Positions 26,558 through 35,639 of a stretch of DNA of 64,000 nucleotides are shown here, piece by piece; position 1 is the stretch's first letter; every line of letters starts with the position of its first letter. The stretch covers positions 296,189 through 360,188 of the forward strand of contig NZ_JAIUDQ010000002.1 of the NCBI RefSeq assembly GCF_020164435.1, written 5' to 3'. The translations under genes were made by a program, and so were the position numbers. The notes beneath the pieces were generated by a model. That model worked only from the letters and a program-made list of their open reading frames with translations. It was not told the origin of the DNA and did no database searches. Origin of the DNA: Phyllobacterium lublinensis (lineage in GTDB: Bacteria; Pseudomonadota; Alphaproteobacteria; Rhizobiales; Rhizobiaceae).

Positions 26558-27031
26558 ATGAAAGTCTCTCAAGATTATGCTGGCTCATTTATGTCGGCAA
26601 CCTGGCTGGGTGCCTTCCTCAAGGAACACGGCCTTAGAGAAGTTACCGCGACTATCAAAAGTGTGCGTCAACACGAGTTTAAGCAGGGTGAGAAGCCCAA
26701 GTACGTGCTGGCCCTGGTTGACAAAACGATGGAGGTGGCAGTCAGCAAAACCAATGCCCACGCCCTCGCCAACGACCTTGGCGACGACGCAGGCAACTGG
26801 CCCGGTAATAAGGTTGTGATATCTACCAGTTTTGGTCAAACGCCAAATGGCCAGGGCCACATCATGAACATGCGTGGCATCCTGACAGACCAGCAGTCCG
26901 GTGTGCACGTTATGCCGAAAACCCAGACACAGGGCAATGGCTACGCGGCGGCATCTCAACCCGCGGTTGACCAGCCATCGCGACCGAAGAGCAATGCGTC
27001 CGCCGAGCTTAACGATGAAATCCCGTTCTAA
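26558..27031 (+). CDS. Single-strand-binding-like protein with acidic tail
   Basis: A 157-residue protein. The first ~115 residues look like a small beta-rich barrel (EVTATIKSVRQHEFKQGEKP then KYVLALVDKTMEVAVSKTNA). After a Gln/Pro/Ser-rich linker it ends in ELNDEIPF, almost the same as the acidic tip of bacterial SSB (DDDIPF) that docks replication and repair proteins. No known domain is certain, so the SSB-like role is inferred from the tail and the position next to the primase. AGAGGA precedes the ATG. Confidence 0.6.
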   Translation: MKVSQDYAGSFMSATWLGAFLKEHGLREVTATIKSVRQHEFKQGEKPKYVLALVDKTMEVAVSKTNAHALANDLGDDAGNWPGNKVVISTSFGQTPNGQGHIMNMRGILTDQQSGVHVMPKTQTQGNGYAAASQPAVDQPSRPKSNASAELNDEIPF

Positions 27032-27126
27032 TGCGTTGTTTGTACGCGTGGTTGTTGTCGCAGCCGCGCGTACTAGCCATTGCTCGCAGCCCTGGAACAA
27101 AGCTCTCAACGAACCGCGTGACCGTA

Positions 27127-27158
27127 GAGACAAATTCACGATGAGGTATTATAATACC
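27127..27158 (+). promoter_or_regulatory. Palindromic promoter candidate for the terminase-like gene
   Basis: GGTATTATAATACC at 27145-27158 is a perfect 14-bp palindrome that contains TATAAT at 27150-27155. GAGACA at 27127-27132 lies 17 bp upstream of it as a weak -35. The predicted start of transcription falls on or next to the ATG at 27162, so the mRNA could be leaderless. A repressor dimer on the palindrome would block the promoter. Confidence 0.4.
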
Positions 27159-27161
27159 GCA

Positions 27162-27743
27162 ATGCTTACAGCCAGACAGGAAGCTTTTTGCCGTTCCCTT
27201 GCTGAGGGGCACTCACAATATGAGGCCTACCAGAAGGCAGGCTATCGATCGATGGGACGCAACGCGACCGACGCCCACGCCGCTCGGTTGGCAAGAAATG
27301 GCAAGGTGGCTGACAAGGTAGCGGAATTGAAGGGACAGGCAGCAATACGGACAGAAAAGACCGTTGCCAAGCTGGTTGCGGAACTTGACGAAGTTATTGT
27401 TTTTGCACGGCAATGCAACAATCCATCCGCGATGGTATCCGCCGTTGCGACGCAAGCGCGGTTGCTCGGTCTCGAGGCTCCAAGGCAGCTCGAGATCGCC
27501 CACAAGCCAGCGCCGCTGCCGACACGGACAATTGAACTGTCCCAGGAAGAGTGGATAGCACAGTTCTCCACGCCGCTCCGGCTGCCAAGGCCCGGCGCAC
27601 CTTCAAAGCGCCTCAAGCAGATCCGGGCGAAAGAGCAACCGAAAGTGCTTGCTGTCCAGGAAATCGCCGCCGAACCGCCGGATCCGTCGGGGGCGCAAAC
27701 TTGGGTACCTAGAGAGATTTGCCTCGATGATGATGAACAGTAA
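27162..27743 (+). CDS. Terminase small subunit-like protein
   Basis: A 193-residue protein whose N-terminal ~110 residues fit the terminase small-subunit (Terminase_2) pattern: LTARQEAFCRSLAEGHSQYE, then AYQKAGY...A..LARNGKVADKVAELK. In phages this subunit picks the DNA to be packaged; satellites often carry their own to redirect helper packaging. No large subunit follows. An in-frame ATG at 27141 is possible. The C-terminal third is proline-rich and not recognised. Confidence 0.72.
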   Translation: MLTARQEAFCRSLAEGHSQYEAYQKAGYRSMGRNATDAHAARLARNGKVADKVAELKGQAAIRTEKTVAKLVAELDEVIVFARQCNNPSAMVSAVATQARLLGLEAPRQLEIAHKPAPLPTRTIELSQEEWIAQFSTPLRLPRPGAPSKRLKQIRAKEQPKVLAVQEIAAEPPDPSGAQTWVPREICLDDDEQ

Positions 27744-27909
27744 GACAGCGACAAGCGCCTATCCGGTCACTCGGGCTCGGCTTATCGCCGACCTGAAAGA
27801 AATCGCCACCGAAGCGAAGAAGCATGGCGATCTGGCTGCTGCCGATGAGGCACTTGAACTCGCATGGCGCATTGCGGAAGCCGAGTTCGAGAACCACACG
27901 CTCCAATAG
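27727..27909 (+). CDS. Small helical hypothetical protein
   Basis: A 60-residue protein (TRARLIADLKEIATEAKKHG then LAAADEALELAWRIAEAEFE) predicted to be helical throughout. Three ATGs in a row at 27727, 27730 and 27733 overlap the end of the terminase-like gene, so it is probably coupled to it. The family is not recognised. It is convergent with the giant NTPase gene, 26 bp away. Confidence 0.5.
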   Translation: MMMNSKTATSAYPVTRARLIADLKEIATEAKKHGDLAAADEALELAWRIAEAEFENHTLQ

Positions 27910-27935
27910 CGAATGGCGGGATTGGCTATGACGGA

Positions 27936-30900
27936 TTACCGGAGGGCTTCTGGAAGACGGTAGAGCAGGCGCCGAGCAGCTGGCCATCCGGCGTCGACAA
28001 ACGCTTCCAGCACCTCGACCAAGGCGATCCGTCGATCCGGATCGTCGAAGAGTTCGCGGTGGTCCGCGATCGTTCGTCCGATCATTTTCACGAACTGATC
28101 TGCGCCCAACGACTCAAATTGATAGCCGTGCACTTTACCCCCTCGTAGCAGCGCGTGGGACGTGAGGTCGAAGACCATAGCTGGATCGCCGGGAGTAAGG
28201 AAATCCAGAAGCTGCAGCATGTAGTAGATGGTCTTGGGCGTTGCGATATCCCCGATCCGCAGAAAGGTCTTTTCGTTGTCTGCGAGGTAGCGCTTCCGGT
28301 AACTGGTTTCTGCCAACGCGCGCGGCTCCTCGCCTTTCCGGACCTCCGGAGCACCGACCGCAAAAAAGAACTGGTCGGACATTTGGTCCAGTAGCGCCGC
28401 GTCGTCGGAAGCTTCGACATTGCGGGCGTCCGTTTGGTCGGCACGATCGAGGGCAATGTATTCTTCAAGGCCGCGGGCCGAGCGATCGATGACTTCGAAA
28501 GCCACCTTCTGGCACCGGGTACGCGTTTGCTGATCCAGCGCTTTATCGTTGTCATAACCAATGACCAGGCCTTTCCTTATAGAAAAGGCGCCATGCCGTA
28601 GCTCAGCCTTGAACGTGACGCGGTCCGCCAGCCAGTGATCGATTGTCTCGCGTGCTGCCGTTTGACCGTGGCGTGTCCACAGGTGGAAGACTAACGTTCC
28701 GATGCCTTCATGAAGAAGGTCCCGCCCCTCGCTCTTCTCGATACTGTCTTTCATCATCACCTTTTTCGTGAGGGCGCCAATGCGCTCGGGTTCGTCGTTG
28801 GACGCTCGGATGAAAAAGTTTATTAGCAGGACCAGAACGTGTGGGTTTGTCTCATTATCGACGAACCCCTCCGCCAAGTCCCACAGAATCCCCCTATCGG
28901 CGTTCCAGAGATAGCCGATCCGCGTGGCGATCACATCGCGAACTTCAGGTGATCTATCAGCGGCGAACGCACGAATTTCGTCGACGAAGCGCGCCGCAGC
29001 TTCTGGTACGCCCCGAACTATATTCATGATCGCCCCCGCGGTGTTTTCCCGCGTACCGTTCAGCATGTTTTCATCTGTGGTCGAGAGGTCAGCCAGCGTC
29101 AAATTCATGAACTTGAGCAACTCTTCTACCTCGGCTCGCTGGGAGACGGTCAACCTGCTAACCACTGCCCAATCCACAGTCATCCGCTCAATCGTCCAGG
29201 CAACCTTCTCCCAGCCGTGGGCGACAACCAACGGATGCGCTGCGGCGCCCCCACCAATCAACTGGTCGCGCAACGTCCGGACGGCAGCCGACGTCGCGTC
29301 CGTATCGGAAGCCTCGTTCGTGACAACGTTCTCGCACGCGGTGATGGCGGCGAGGATTGATGCGTTGGGTTCCACCGCGACATCGACTCCTTTGGCGCTC
29401 AGCCAGCCGTGTTCTTCTCGTTCCCTGAAGCCGAGATCGTAGAAGCTGTGACTCTCGTCGTTAGTGACGACCTTGCCGGTGGCAATGGCGTCGTCGACGA
29501 CGTCCTTCGCGGCCTGTGTCTTGAGCGAATCCCTACCAATGGCGCCGAAAACCCTTCGTCTGAAATATAGCGCGGCATCCGTCGCTTTGTGTGACATTGA
29601 GAACGTGGCTGCCAACACCTTCTCTTCGACTTCCTGCCTTTCGTCCGATGAGCGCTGACTGTATTGGGAGGCCAGGAGGTCGATGGCTGTTTTCATGGTA
29701 TCGACCGAGCGCAGGAGTTCGATCTGAGCAGCCCAAGGCCAGAACTTTGCGGCCAGCGCGCCTCCACGCGCCTTCGCGACCATCAACAGTCTACTCCAGA
29801 GCCAGCCATGCTCATTCTCGGCGATCAGCCGATCCGCAATTGCGATGGCTTTGGTTTCAGAAGCCGTCTTCAGCATCTCGACGAAGGCGTCGACGACCTG
29901 CACAGCATTGTCAGAGTGCGGGGCTTGATGCTCGGCCGCCCAGATGTAGCTATAGTCTGGGGTGATGTGTCCGACCTGATCGCCGACTGTTATTGTCAAT
30001 GTTTCGACAGGCTCGGTCGGTTCATGTTCGTTTCGGATGTGGCTGCGGCATATTTTAACGGCCACTTCGGCAGCTGCCAAAGGTTGCTTTTCGGCGAAGG
30101 CAGGAAACGCCTCCTTCAGCGCCCATTGCGACATCTTGAAGTCCTGGCGACGATTGCTCGTGAGAGCCAAGATCTTACTGTTGCCGAGATTTGTGGGAGC
30201 ATCTTCCTCGATCGTGTGGGCAAGGACACGATCATAAATCTGAACAACGAGATCGATATCGTGGGCCGCAATGTCCCCCACATCGTTCGCCAGCCAATGC
30301 ATGTCGTTCGCTGCGTGCTCTTTCATACGATCGGGTTCAAGAAGCCGCTCGACTAACCGACGCGACGCAACGGGGTCAGTACCGAATGTCTTTGCGACAA
30401 ATCCGATGGCGGGAGGCATCAACATCTCGCCGCCTCGAGCATAAAAGGCGTAGTCCATCACCGCTCTTGCCGCGACACCTACCTGTCGGCGCAGATCGGG
30501 ATCGGTGACGCGGTCGATGAGGTTGTGGATCAACGTCCGCAACGGCCACGCGATTTCGGTGACAAACGGCACCGCGGCCTCGGCAATCGAGCACCATGGC
30601 GCTGGTAGCACGCCCGCTTCGTCCTCCAATCGAACGGATAGCGCCCCGACTAGATGCCGGAATGCGCTGAACGCCCTTTCGCTCTTGCTTGGTTGTGCCA
30701 TCAACCGGACGAAGCCGGCTGTATCATCCGCTTCCGAGGGCAGATCGCACCCGACGCGGGCGGCAACACTTCGGGCGATAGGATCGGCCGCTGCATCACC
30801 CGCAAGGTCGACAATCGCCTGCCAGAAGCGATCCCGTCCCGGTCCTGAAGTCTCCCACAAATGTTGAAGCGCGAAGGATAGGGCCGGAGAGAGAAGCAAG

Positions 30901-32804
30901 CTCGCGCCGCTTCGTTTCAGCAGCTCATCAGTCTTCGGGGTATCGCCGACATCGACAACTGTCCGGCTTGCGACATAATCGAATAGAATGTGATGGCGAA
31001 ACGCTACTTCACGGTCGCTATTCACCGATATGAGCACGCCTCGCTGCAGCAGCTGATCGAGAGCATTTCCAGTGCCAGCGCCGGACGTGATCCTTGTCGC
31101 CTCCATCCGGCCTCGATCGATCATGGCATTGACAGTATTGCCTAAACACTGCTCTGCCGGGGGGCCGAGTGGTCTCACACGCTCGTTCCAGTACATTTCG
31201 AGCAGTTGAACCTGTGATCCGAGGTTTCGCAATTGCTCGGGCACGACTCCCGCCGTCAGAAGGTCGGCGAGGAGACGCGTGTTGAACGGCACTCTGGCAA
31301 GCTCCGCGAGCTTTGGTCCGCCACAGTCGATGGCAACTCGCAGAGCCGGTATTTTCGTCAGGAGCTCCTCAAATTCCGTATCAGACCATTCCGGCACTCT
31401 GATGTGTCGCACGGCCTGGAACCGCAAGTCCGTAAACTCGGTGCTGGGAGGCACTCCTCGGAATAGTCGCCCGAACTCCTGTCCCATCATGAGATCGAAC
31501 GTCCGGATCGATGCGACAATGCGCCATCGCCCTTCGTCGAGCTCAAGCACCTCCTGGATTACGTTTCGAAAGAGCGCTTCGCTTCTCCCGAACCGGCAGG
31601 CATCCAAAGCATCCAAGATCAAATAAGCGGGGTCCGAACCGGGCCAGTTTGCGAGTACGTCAGCGAATGGATGGGAAATTCCTAGCGCGGCTGATAAACC
31701 CTCGACCGACTCCACTTGCAACCGGTCCACGGCGAGAAGCACCACGTCGCTTCCTTCGGCACCAAGCTGCCGCGCCGTCTCATTGACGACCGCGCTTTTG
31801 CCGGCTCCCGGATCGCCAACTACAACAAGCGACCCCTCCTTTGCTGCGGTGATACAGGCTGCCGCGCTTGCGCGAGTGACCCTGATGTCTGTGCCGGACA
31901 CCTCCATGCGTTCGAAGTCCTGTAACGCCCCTGCAACCCGGGACGTTCGATTATTGAGGACTGCGATGTCCAATCGATAGTTAGGAGGGGCGTTTATCGG
32001 AACGCCGCCTCTGGCTAATTCGGTGCGCAATCCTGCTAGGCTAATCCCGTTGCGCGCGGCCATCCGCCGCTCACATTCCTTTTCAAGGACGGCGAGAGCG
32101 GCGGGCGCCGACGAGCGATTGGTCAATGCATTGGCGAGGAACGTCTCAGCGATTGTGCGATGAGCCCCGCCGAAATCGAAATCAAGTATGTGGACGAACT
32201 TCAGCATCTCGTTCAGATCGACGCCCGCCACTGCGCCGCCGCGTGCTGCGAACGTGTTGCGCAGGAGCTTTCGGAAGCTATCGAGTGCTTTCGCCTGATC
32301 TTGCGACAGCGTTGCTAACGATCCGTCTCTTACGATGTCGAGGGCCCGCGCCAAATGATGCTTGATGGTTCCCGATGTGGTGGGTCCAACGGCGATCACC
32401 ATAACGTCGACGCCTGCGGCAAGCGGTCGGTCCCAGCCCTGCGTACCTGACCCGGCGGAGGCGGCCTCCCATAGGCGTGCGAATTCATCGCACGTCTTTC
32501 CGAGTTCGCTGGCGAGTGCTGCCGAGTTGGTCAGGCTGTTTTTTGCCTGGATGAACGCCCAGCCGCCCGTATTCAAGGAAATCAGGATGTCATCAACTGG
32601 CGCCTCTGTTTCGAAGCGAAACGCAGTCGGCTTTGCCGTGCCCAATCCTAGGCGAGCATCCAGTGGTGCCTCTGCCAATCCATGCGAAGCGAAGTAGGCC
32701 GCAACCGATGCCTGAAAACTCACGCCCGACGCGGTGGCGTTTCCGCCCCCTCCCGCGAGTAGCTCTCGCTTCTTTGGCTCTTTGGCCCCTGCTTTCTTTG
32801 CCAT
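27936..32804 (-). CDS. Giant STAND-type NTPase with nuclease-like N-terminus
   Basis: A 1,622-residue protein. Residues ~27-90 (GVSFQASVAAYF, then VDDIL and WAFIQAK) fit the D...QxK core of a PD-(D/E)xK nuclease of the Cap4/DUF4297 type. A P-loop NTPase follows: Walker A GDPGAGKS at 330-337, Walker B YLILDALDA near 394-402, and VASIRTFD as a sensor-like strand. The remaining ~1,100 residues are helical, probably a repeat-type sensor. This architecture matches antiviral STAND proteins (Avs-like), which oligomerise on a phage protein and release nuclease activity. The ATG at 32804 follows GAGGAAATTA; a longer reading to 32891 is possible. The assignment to a particular Avs group is not possible by eye. 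Confidence 0.75.
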   Translation of the reverse strand: MAKKAGAKEPKKRELLAGGGGNATASGVSFQASVAAYFASHGLAEAPLDARLGLGTAKPTAFRFETEAPVDDILISLNTGGWAFIQAKNSLTNSAALASELGKTCDEFARLWEAASAGSGTQGWDRPLAAGVDVMVIAVGPTTSGTIKHHLARALDIVRDGSLATLSQDQAKALDSFRKLLRNTFAARGGAVAGVDLNEMLKFVHILDFDFGGAHRTIAETFLANALTNRSSAPAALAVLEKECERRMAARNGISLAGLRTELARGGVPINAPPNYRLDIAVLNNRTSRVAGALQDFERMEVSGTDIRVTRASAAACITAAKEGSLVVVGDPGAGKSAVVNETARQLGAEGSDVVLLAVDRLQVESVEGLSAALGISHPFADVLANWPGSDPAYLILDALDACRFGRSEALFRNVIQEVLELDEGRWRIVASIRTFDLMMGQEFGRLFRGVPPSTEFTDLRFQAVRHIRVPEWSDTEFEELLTKIPALRVAIDCGGPKLAELARVPFNTRLLADLLTAGVVPEQLRNLGSQVQLLEMYWNERVRPLGPPAEQCLGNTVNAMIDRGRMEATRITSGAGTGNALDQLLQRGVLISVNSDREVAFRHHILFDYVASRTVVDVGDTPKTDELLKRSGASLLLSPALSFALQHLWETSGPGRDRFWQAIVDLAGDAAADPIARSVAARVGCDLPSEADDTAGFVRLMAQPSKSERAFSAFRHLVGALSVRLEDEAGVLPAPWCSIAEAAVPFVTEIAWPLRTLIHNLIDRVTDPDLRRQVGVAARAVMDYAFYARGGEMLMPPAIGFVAKTFGTDPVASRRLVERLLEPDRMKEHAANDMHWLANDVGDIAAHDIDLVVQIYDRVLAHTIEEDAPTNLGNSKILALTSNRRQDFKMSQWALKEAFPAFAEKQPLAAAEVAVKICRSHIRNEHEPTEPVETLTITVGDQVGHITPDYSYIWAAEHQAPHSDNAVQVVDAFVEMLKTASETKAIAIADRLIAENEHGWLWSRLLMVAKARGGALAAKFWPWAAQIELLRSVDTMKTAIDLLASQYSQRSSDERQEVEEKVLAATFSMSHKATDAALYFRRRVFGAIGRDSLKTQAAKDVVDDAIATGKVVTNDESHSFYDLGFREREEHGWLSAKGVDVAVEPNASILAAITACENVVTNEASDTDATSAAVRTLRDQLIGGGAAAHPLVVAHGWEKVAWTIERMTVDWAVVSRLTVSQRAEVEELLKFMNLTLADLSTTDENMLNGTRENTAGAIMNIVRGVPEAAARFVDEIRAFAADRSPEVRDVIATRIGYLWNADRGILWDLAEGFVDNETNPHVLVLLINFFIRASNDEPERIGALTKKVMMKDSIEKSEGRDLLHEGIGTLVFHLWTRHGQTAARETIDHWLADRVTFKAELRHGAFSIRKGLVIGYDNDKALDQQTRTRCQKVAFEVIDRSARGLEEYIALDRADQTDARNVEASDDAALLDQMSDQFFFAVGAPEVRKGEEPRALAETSYRKRYLADNEKTFLRIGDIATPKTIYYMLQLLDFLTPGDPAMVFDLTSHALLRGGKVHGYQFESLGADQFVKMIGRTIADHRELFDDPDRRIALVEVLEAFVDAGWPAARRLLYRLPEALR

Positions 32805-33238
32805 TAATTTCCTCGGATCCAATGCTACCGTTTCAGGACTTTCAGTCATGCAGCGTGAGCATTCCATAACTGCCGACCGCTTCGCACTCAAGCTTCTCGG
32901 AAACCTTTGGGCGAACGACTAGGTTTGCAATCCCTTTCCCCTCTTAGAACGTTATGAGCGTTCTCCCTTGCTGCTTCTGGAGCTAACACCCAAGGCGTTA
33001 CCGGCGCCTCAAGCAATTTTCTATCGATGGGCAGAAACGACTTCTTACAGGTACGATGCGCAAAGGCGTAATGTAAAAAGCGTAAGTGTCCGCTCCTTGG
33101 CGCAAAGGCGAATTTGGTAGGCCCACGAGAGATCTGCCTGTACACAAAAGTACACATTTTAGCACATAGTCTCTTGCGCGTATTGTTTGCGTACATTAAT
33201 TGTATGTCTAGTCTTGTCTTAAAGGAAAGTGTACGGAG
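32805..33238. promoter_or_regulatory. Divergent control region with repeats
   Basis: This 434-bp gap separates the giant NTPase from the divergent serine recombinase and has no convincing gene. It holds the dyad AGAACG-N7-CGTTCT (32946-32964), the direct repeat GTACAC-N4-GTACAC (33140-33155), and an inverted GTGTAC at 33229-33234 near the recombinase start. It is clearly AT-rich on the right side, as expected for a promoter. The repeats may be recombinase or repressor binding sites. Confidence 0.45.
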
Positions 33239-33790
33239 ATGCAGATTGTCGGCTATGCGCGGGTGTCCAGCGTTGGGCAGGATCATGCGGGGCAGGTAGA
33301 ACGGCTGAAAGCAGCTGGGGCGACCAAGATCTTTCAAGAGAAGCGCTCAGGTGTGGATCGCGAGCGTGCAGAGCTGCAAAGGTGTCTGGAATACGTGCGC
33401 GAGGGCGACACGTTACTTGTAACGAAGCTCGACCGCCTGGCGCGCTCGGCTGTCGATTTGCTTAACATCGTTCGGGAATTGCAGGCCAAGGAAACCGCCT
33501 TCAAGGCGCTGGACCAAAGCCTCGACATGACCACGCCCGCCGGCAAACTCCAGCTCCAGGTCCTCGCAGCCGTGGCAGAGTTTGAAACTGCCATCCGTCG
33601 CGAGCGACAAATGGAAGGCATTGCACGTGCCAAAGCCGCCGGGAGAACTGGCGGGCGGCCGAAGCTGGTCACCGATGAAATCGCAAATGACATTCGGGCG
33701 CGGCGAAGAGCGGGCGAGAGCTTTCGTTCGATCGCAAGGAGCGTTGGATTTAGCGTGGCGACGGTTCAGAGCGTTTTGAAGAGAGCATGA
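33239..33790 (+). CDS. Serine recombinase (resolvase/invertase)
   Basis: A 183-residue small serine recombinase. The catalytic Ser is in YARVSSVGQDHAGQVERL; LVTKLDRLARSAVDL and FETAIRRERQMEGIARAKA are the other family blocks, and a helix-turn-helix Hin-type domain ends the protein (FRSIARSVGFSVATVQSVLK). Full length, apparently intact. It could resolve dimers or invert or mobilise a segment of the defence cargo. It is flanked by repeats upstream and a hairpin downstream. Confidence 0.93.
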   Translation: MQIVGYARVSSVGQDHAGQVERLKAAGATKIFQEKRSGVDRERAELQRCLEYVREGDTLLVTKLDRLARSAVDLLNIVRELQAKETAFKALDQSLDMTTPAGKLQLQVLAAVAEFETAIRRERQMEGIARAKAAGRTGGRPKLVTDEIANDIRARRRAGESFRSIARSVGFSVATVQSVLKRA

Positions 33791-33820
33791 GCTGGGGCAG
33801 TGGATGACAAACGAAAACGA

Positions 33821-33845
33821 CGCACATCGAAATTTTCGATGTGCG
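33821..33845. terminator. Palindromic hairpin between convergent genes
   Basis: A 25-bp palindrome with 12-bp perfect arms (CGCACATCGAAA and TTTCGATGTGCG) around one base lies between the convergent recombinase and receiver-protein genes. Most likely a bidirectional terminator, though a recombinase site is possible. Confidence 0.55.
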
Positions 33846-33875
33846 CTAAGTAAACGACGACCTTCCTGGTAGCAG

Positions 33876-35639
33876 CTAATTCCCAGAGAAGTCCAAACCG
33901 ACGCGCGTAAAGCTTACATTAAGTTTCTGCACCAAATTGAGCGCATATTCGTATCTCAACTGACCGACGATCTTGGCTCCACCTACAGAAGAAGACAACT
34001 TTCCTTGATCCTTCGCTACCCGGTGTACCTGAAATTCGAGGTTCTCGCCAAAGCGTCCTTGATCCAACGCGTACATGGCTCGCCAATATGGATTCGCGTT
34101 GGCATCCTTAGTGAAGGAAAACAACTTTGGTTCGTTTCGAATGCTCAGGTAAACATATCTGTTTGATTGTATATCCTTGATGTCTGATAGTCCGTCTCCG
34201 CAGTCATGCAGCTTAACGGCCAGGAAGGGAATTATATCATCACCTAAGTCTTCGGTCCGATCTGCCTTGAAACGGGGTACAAGGTCGCATGCAGGCGACA
34301 GACATATCCAAGTAGCGCCACCACACTCAAATACATGTCCAGTATGTAAGTGCCATCCACTAATTGGTTTACTGCAAACAAAAATATTATGATCTCGTTC
34401 GGCGATTCTTCTTTTTGCCACGTTATTTAAATCAATAGAGAAGTAATCCTTTATGACGTCAATTTTGTCCGAAAACCGCTTGGCATCTATATCCACCAGT
34501 CTGTGTGCAAAGTCCTCAACTTCGTTTCGGATGTTAGCGACAAGTTGCTCAGAATGGCGAGTAATACTCTCGCCGATAGCTGTTTTTCGTCCCTCGGCCG
34601 CCTCGCCAATTAAGTTCTCATACCAGCGAGCGAGAACGTGCGCGTTACCGAGAACCGCATTTTCTGCGATAACCCCTTTATCATCAATCTCCGCTCTAAA
34701 TTTAGCCATGAACAACCGTGACGGCCCCGGCTTCCAGTCTACCAACGCTTCCAGCAAGTCCTGCAGAATGTTTACATCGCGAGCCTTGTTGGTGAACGAT
34801 ATAAACGCAGTGCCAGCCCTAATCCAAAGTACTTTACTTGCAGACCATTGGACTAATGCGTTGGTCTCGTGAGCCATCTCTGCCATGATTTTTTGTTCAA
34901 ACTCGCATAGGCACCAACACAAGACCAATCGAATTGTGCCATTATTCCAGCCGGTTATGGGCTTGCATATAGATGAGAATTCGGCGAACGGAGCTTCTCC
35001 CTTTAGGGCCAACCCGACAGCCTTGTTGAAATCTCTCCTGGCAGAGAAATATTGCGTGTGTTGTATCGATGACGTCAATCGCGCGGTAATCCCTTCACGG
35101 TCGATCTCGGCCTCATAAATCACCTCTTGCGCCCTTGAGAATTCAGCGTCGCTTGGTCGTTCAGATGAGGGGGCCAGCATTGCTAGCAATATTTTGTCGA
35201 AAGCCTCCTGAAGGCTGACGCTGGTATGGACTACCACGAGGTTGAAATGTGAATTCTTTGTAACCGACCGAATGATGTCGGTGGCCTTCGATCCGTCTCC
35301 ACTTGGCCCGTCTAACTGATAATCGAGAACCAGGAGGTCAGATTGGTGAAGGTGCTTAGCAATTTTCTTTTCACCACCTTCATCGACGTTCTTACCATCA
35401 TGGACATCAATTAGCGGCGGCAGTGACATTTCACGAAAACTTCTGACGACGCTGAGAACGCCCATTGGGTCACGTTTCCATGACTTCTCAACCCCGTCGT
35501 GTCGGTTTGCGGCTTCTGTTCCGCCCCGTTCTGACAGGATCTCTTCGTATGTAGGATAATCGTCATCTACAATCAAAATAGAACGAATTGGCTGTACAAA
35601 TACTTCATGAACTAATCTGCGATGTTCCGCACTATTCAT
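33876..35639 (-). CDS. Receiver-domain protein with unknown C-terminal region
   Basis: A 587-residue protein. Residues ~18-145 resemble a two-component receiver domain: the acidic pocket is ILIVDDD (Asp 25-27), the phosphoacceptor is Asp106 in LLVLDYQLDG, and the switch residue is in VVVHTSVS near 139. The receiver has a long insertion between the first and third strands. The other ~440 residues match nothing I know; GGATWICLSPACDLVPRF near the C-terminus is a notable Cys-containing segment. It overlaps the kinase gene by 8 bp, so the two are coupled and presumably form a phosphorelay pair with the C-terminus as effector. Confidence 0.78.
   Translation of the reverse strand: MNSAEHRRLVHEVFVQPIRSILIVDDDYPTYEEILSERGGTEAANRHDGVEKSWKRDPMGVLSVVRSFREMSLPPLIDVHDGKNVDEGGEKKIAKHLHQSDLLVLDYQLDGPSGDGSKATDIIRSVTKNSHFNLVVVHTSVSLQEAFDKILLAMLAPSSERPSDAEFSRAQEVIYEAEIDREGITARLTSSIQHTQYFSARRDFNKAVGLALKGEAPFAEFSSICKPITGWNNGTIRLVLCWCLCEFEQKIMAEMAHETNALVQWSASKVLWIRAGTAFISFTNKARDVNILQDLLEALVDWKPGPSRLFMAKFRAEIDDKGVIAENAVLGNAHVLARWYENLIGEAAEGRKTAIGESITRHSEQLVANIRNEVEDFAHRLVDIDAKRFSDKIDVIKDYFSIDLNNVAKRRIAERDHNIFVCSKPISGWHLHTGHVFECGGATWICLSPACDLVPRFKADRTEDLGDDIIPFLAVKLHDCGDGLSDIKDIQSNRYVYLSIRNEPKLFSFTKDANANPYWRAMYALDQGRFGENLEFQVHRVAKDQGKLSSSVGGAKIVGQLRYEYALNLVQKLNVSFTRVGLDFSGN

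Noticed and set aside
32888..33337. 149-codon minus-strand reading over the recombinase promoter
   Set aside because: It crosses the start of the recombinase gene and the AT-rich promoter with its repeats; the protein has no recognisable features.
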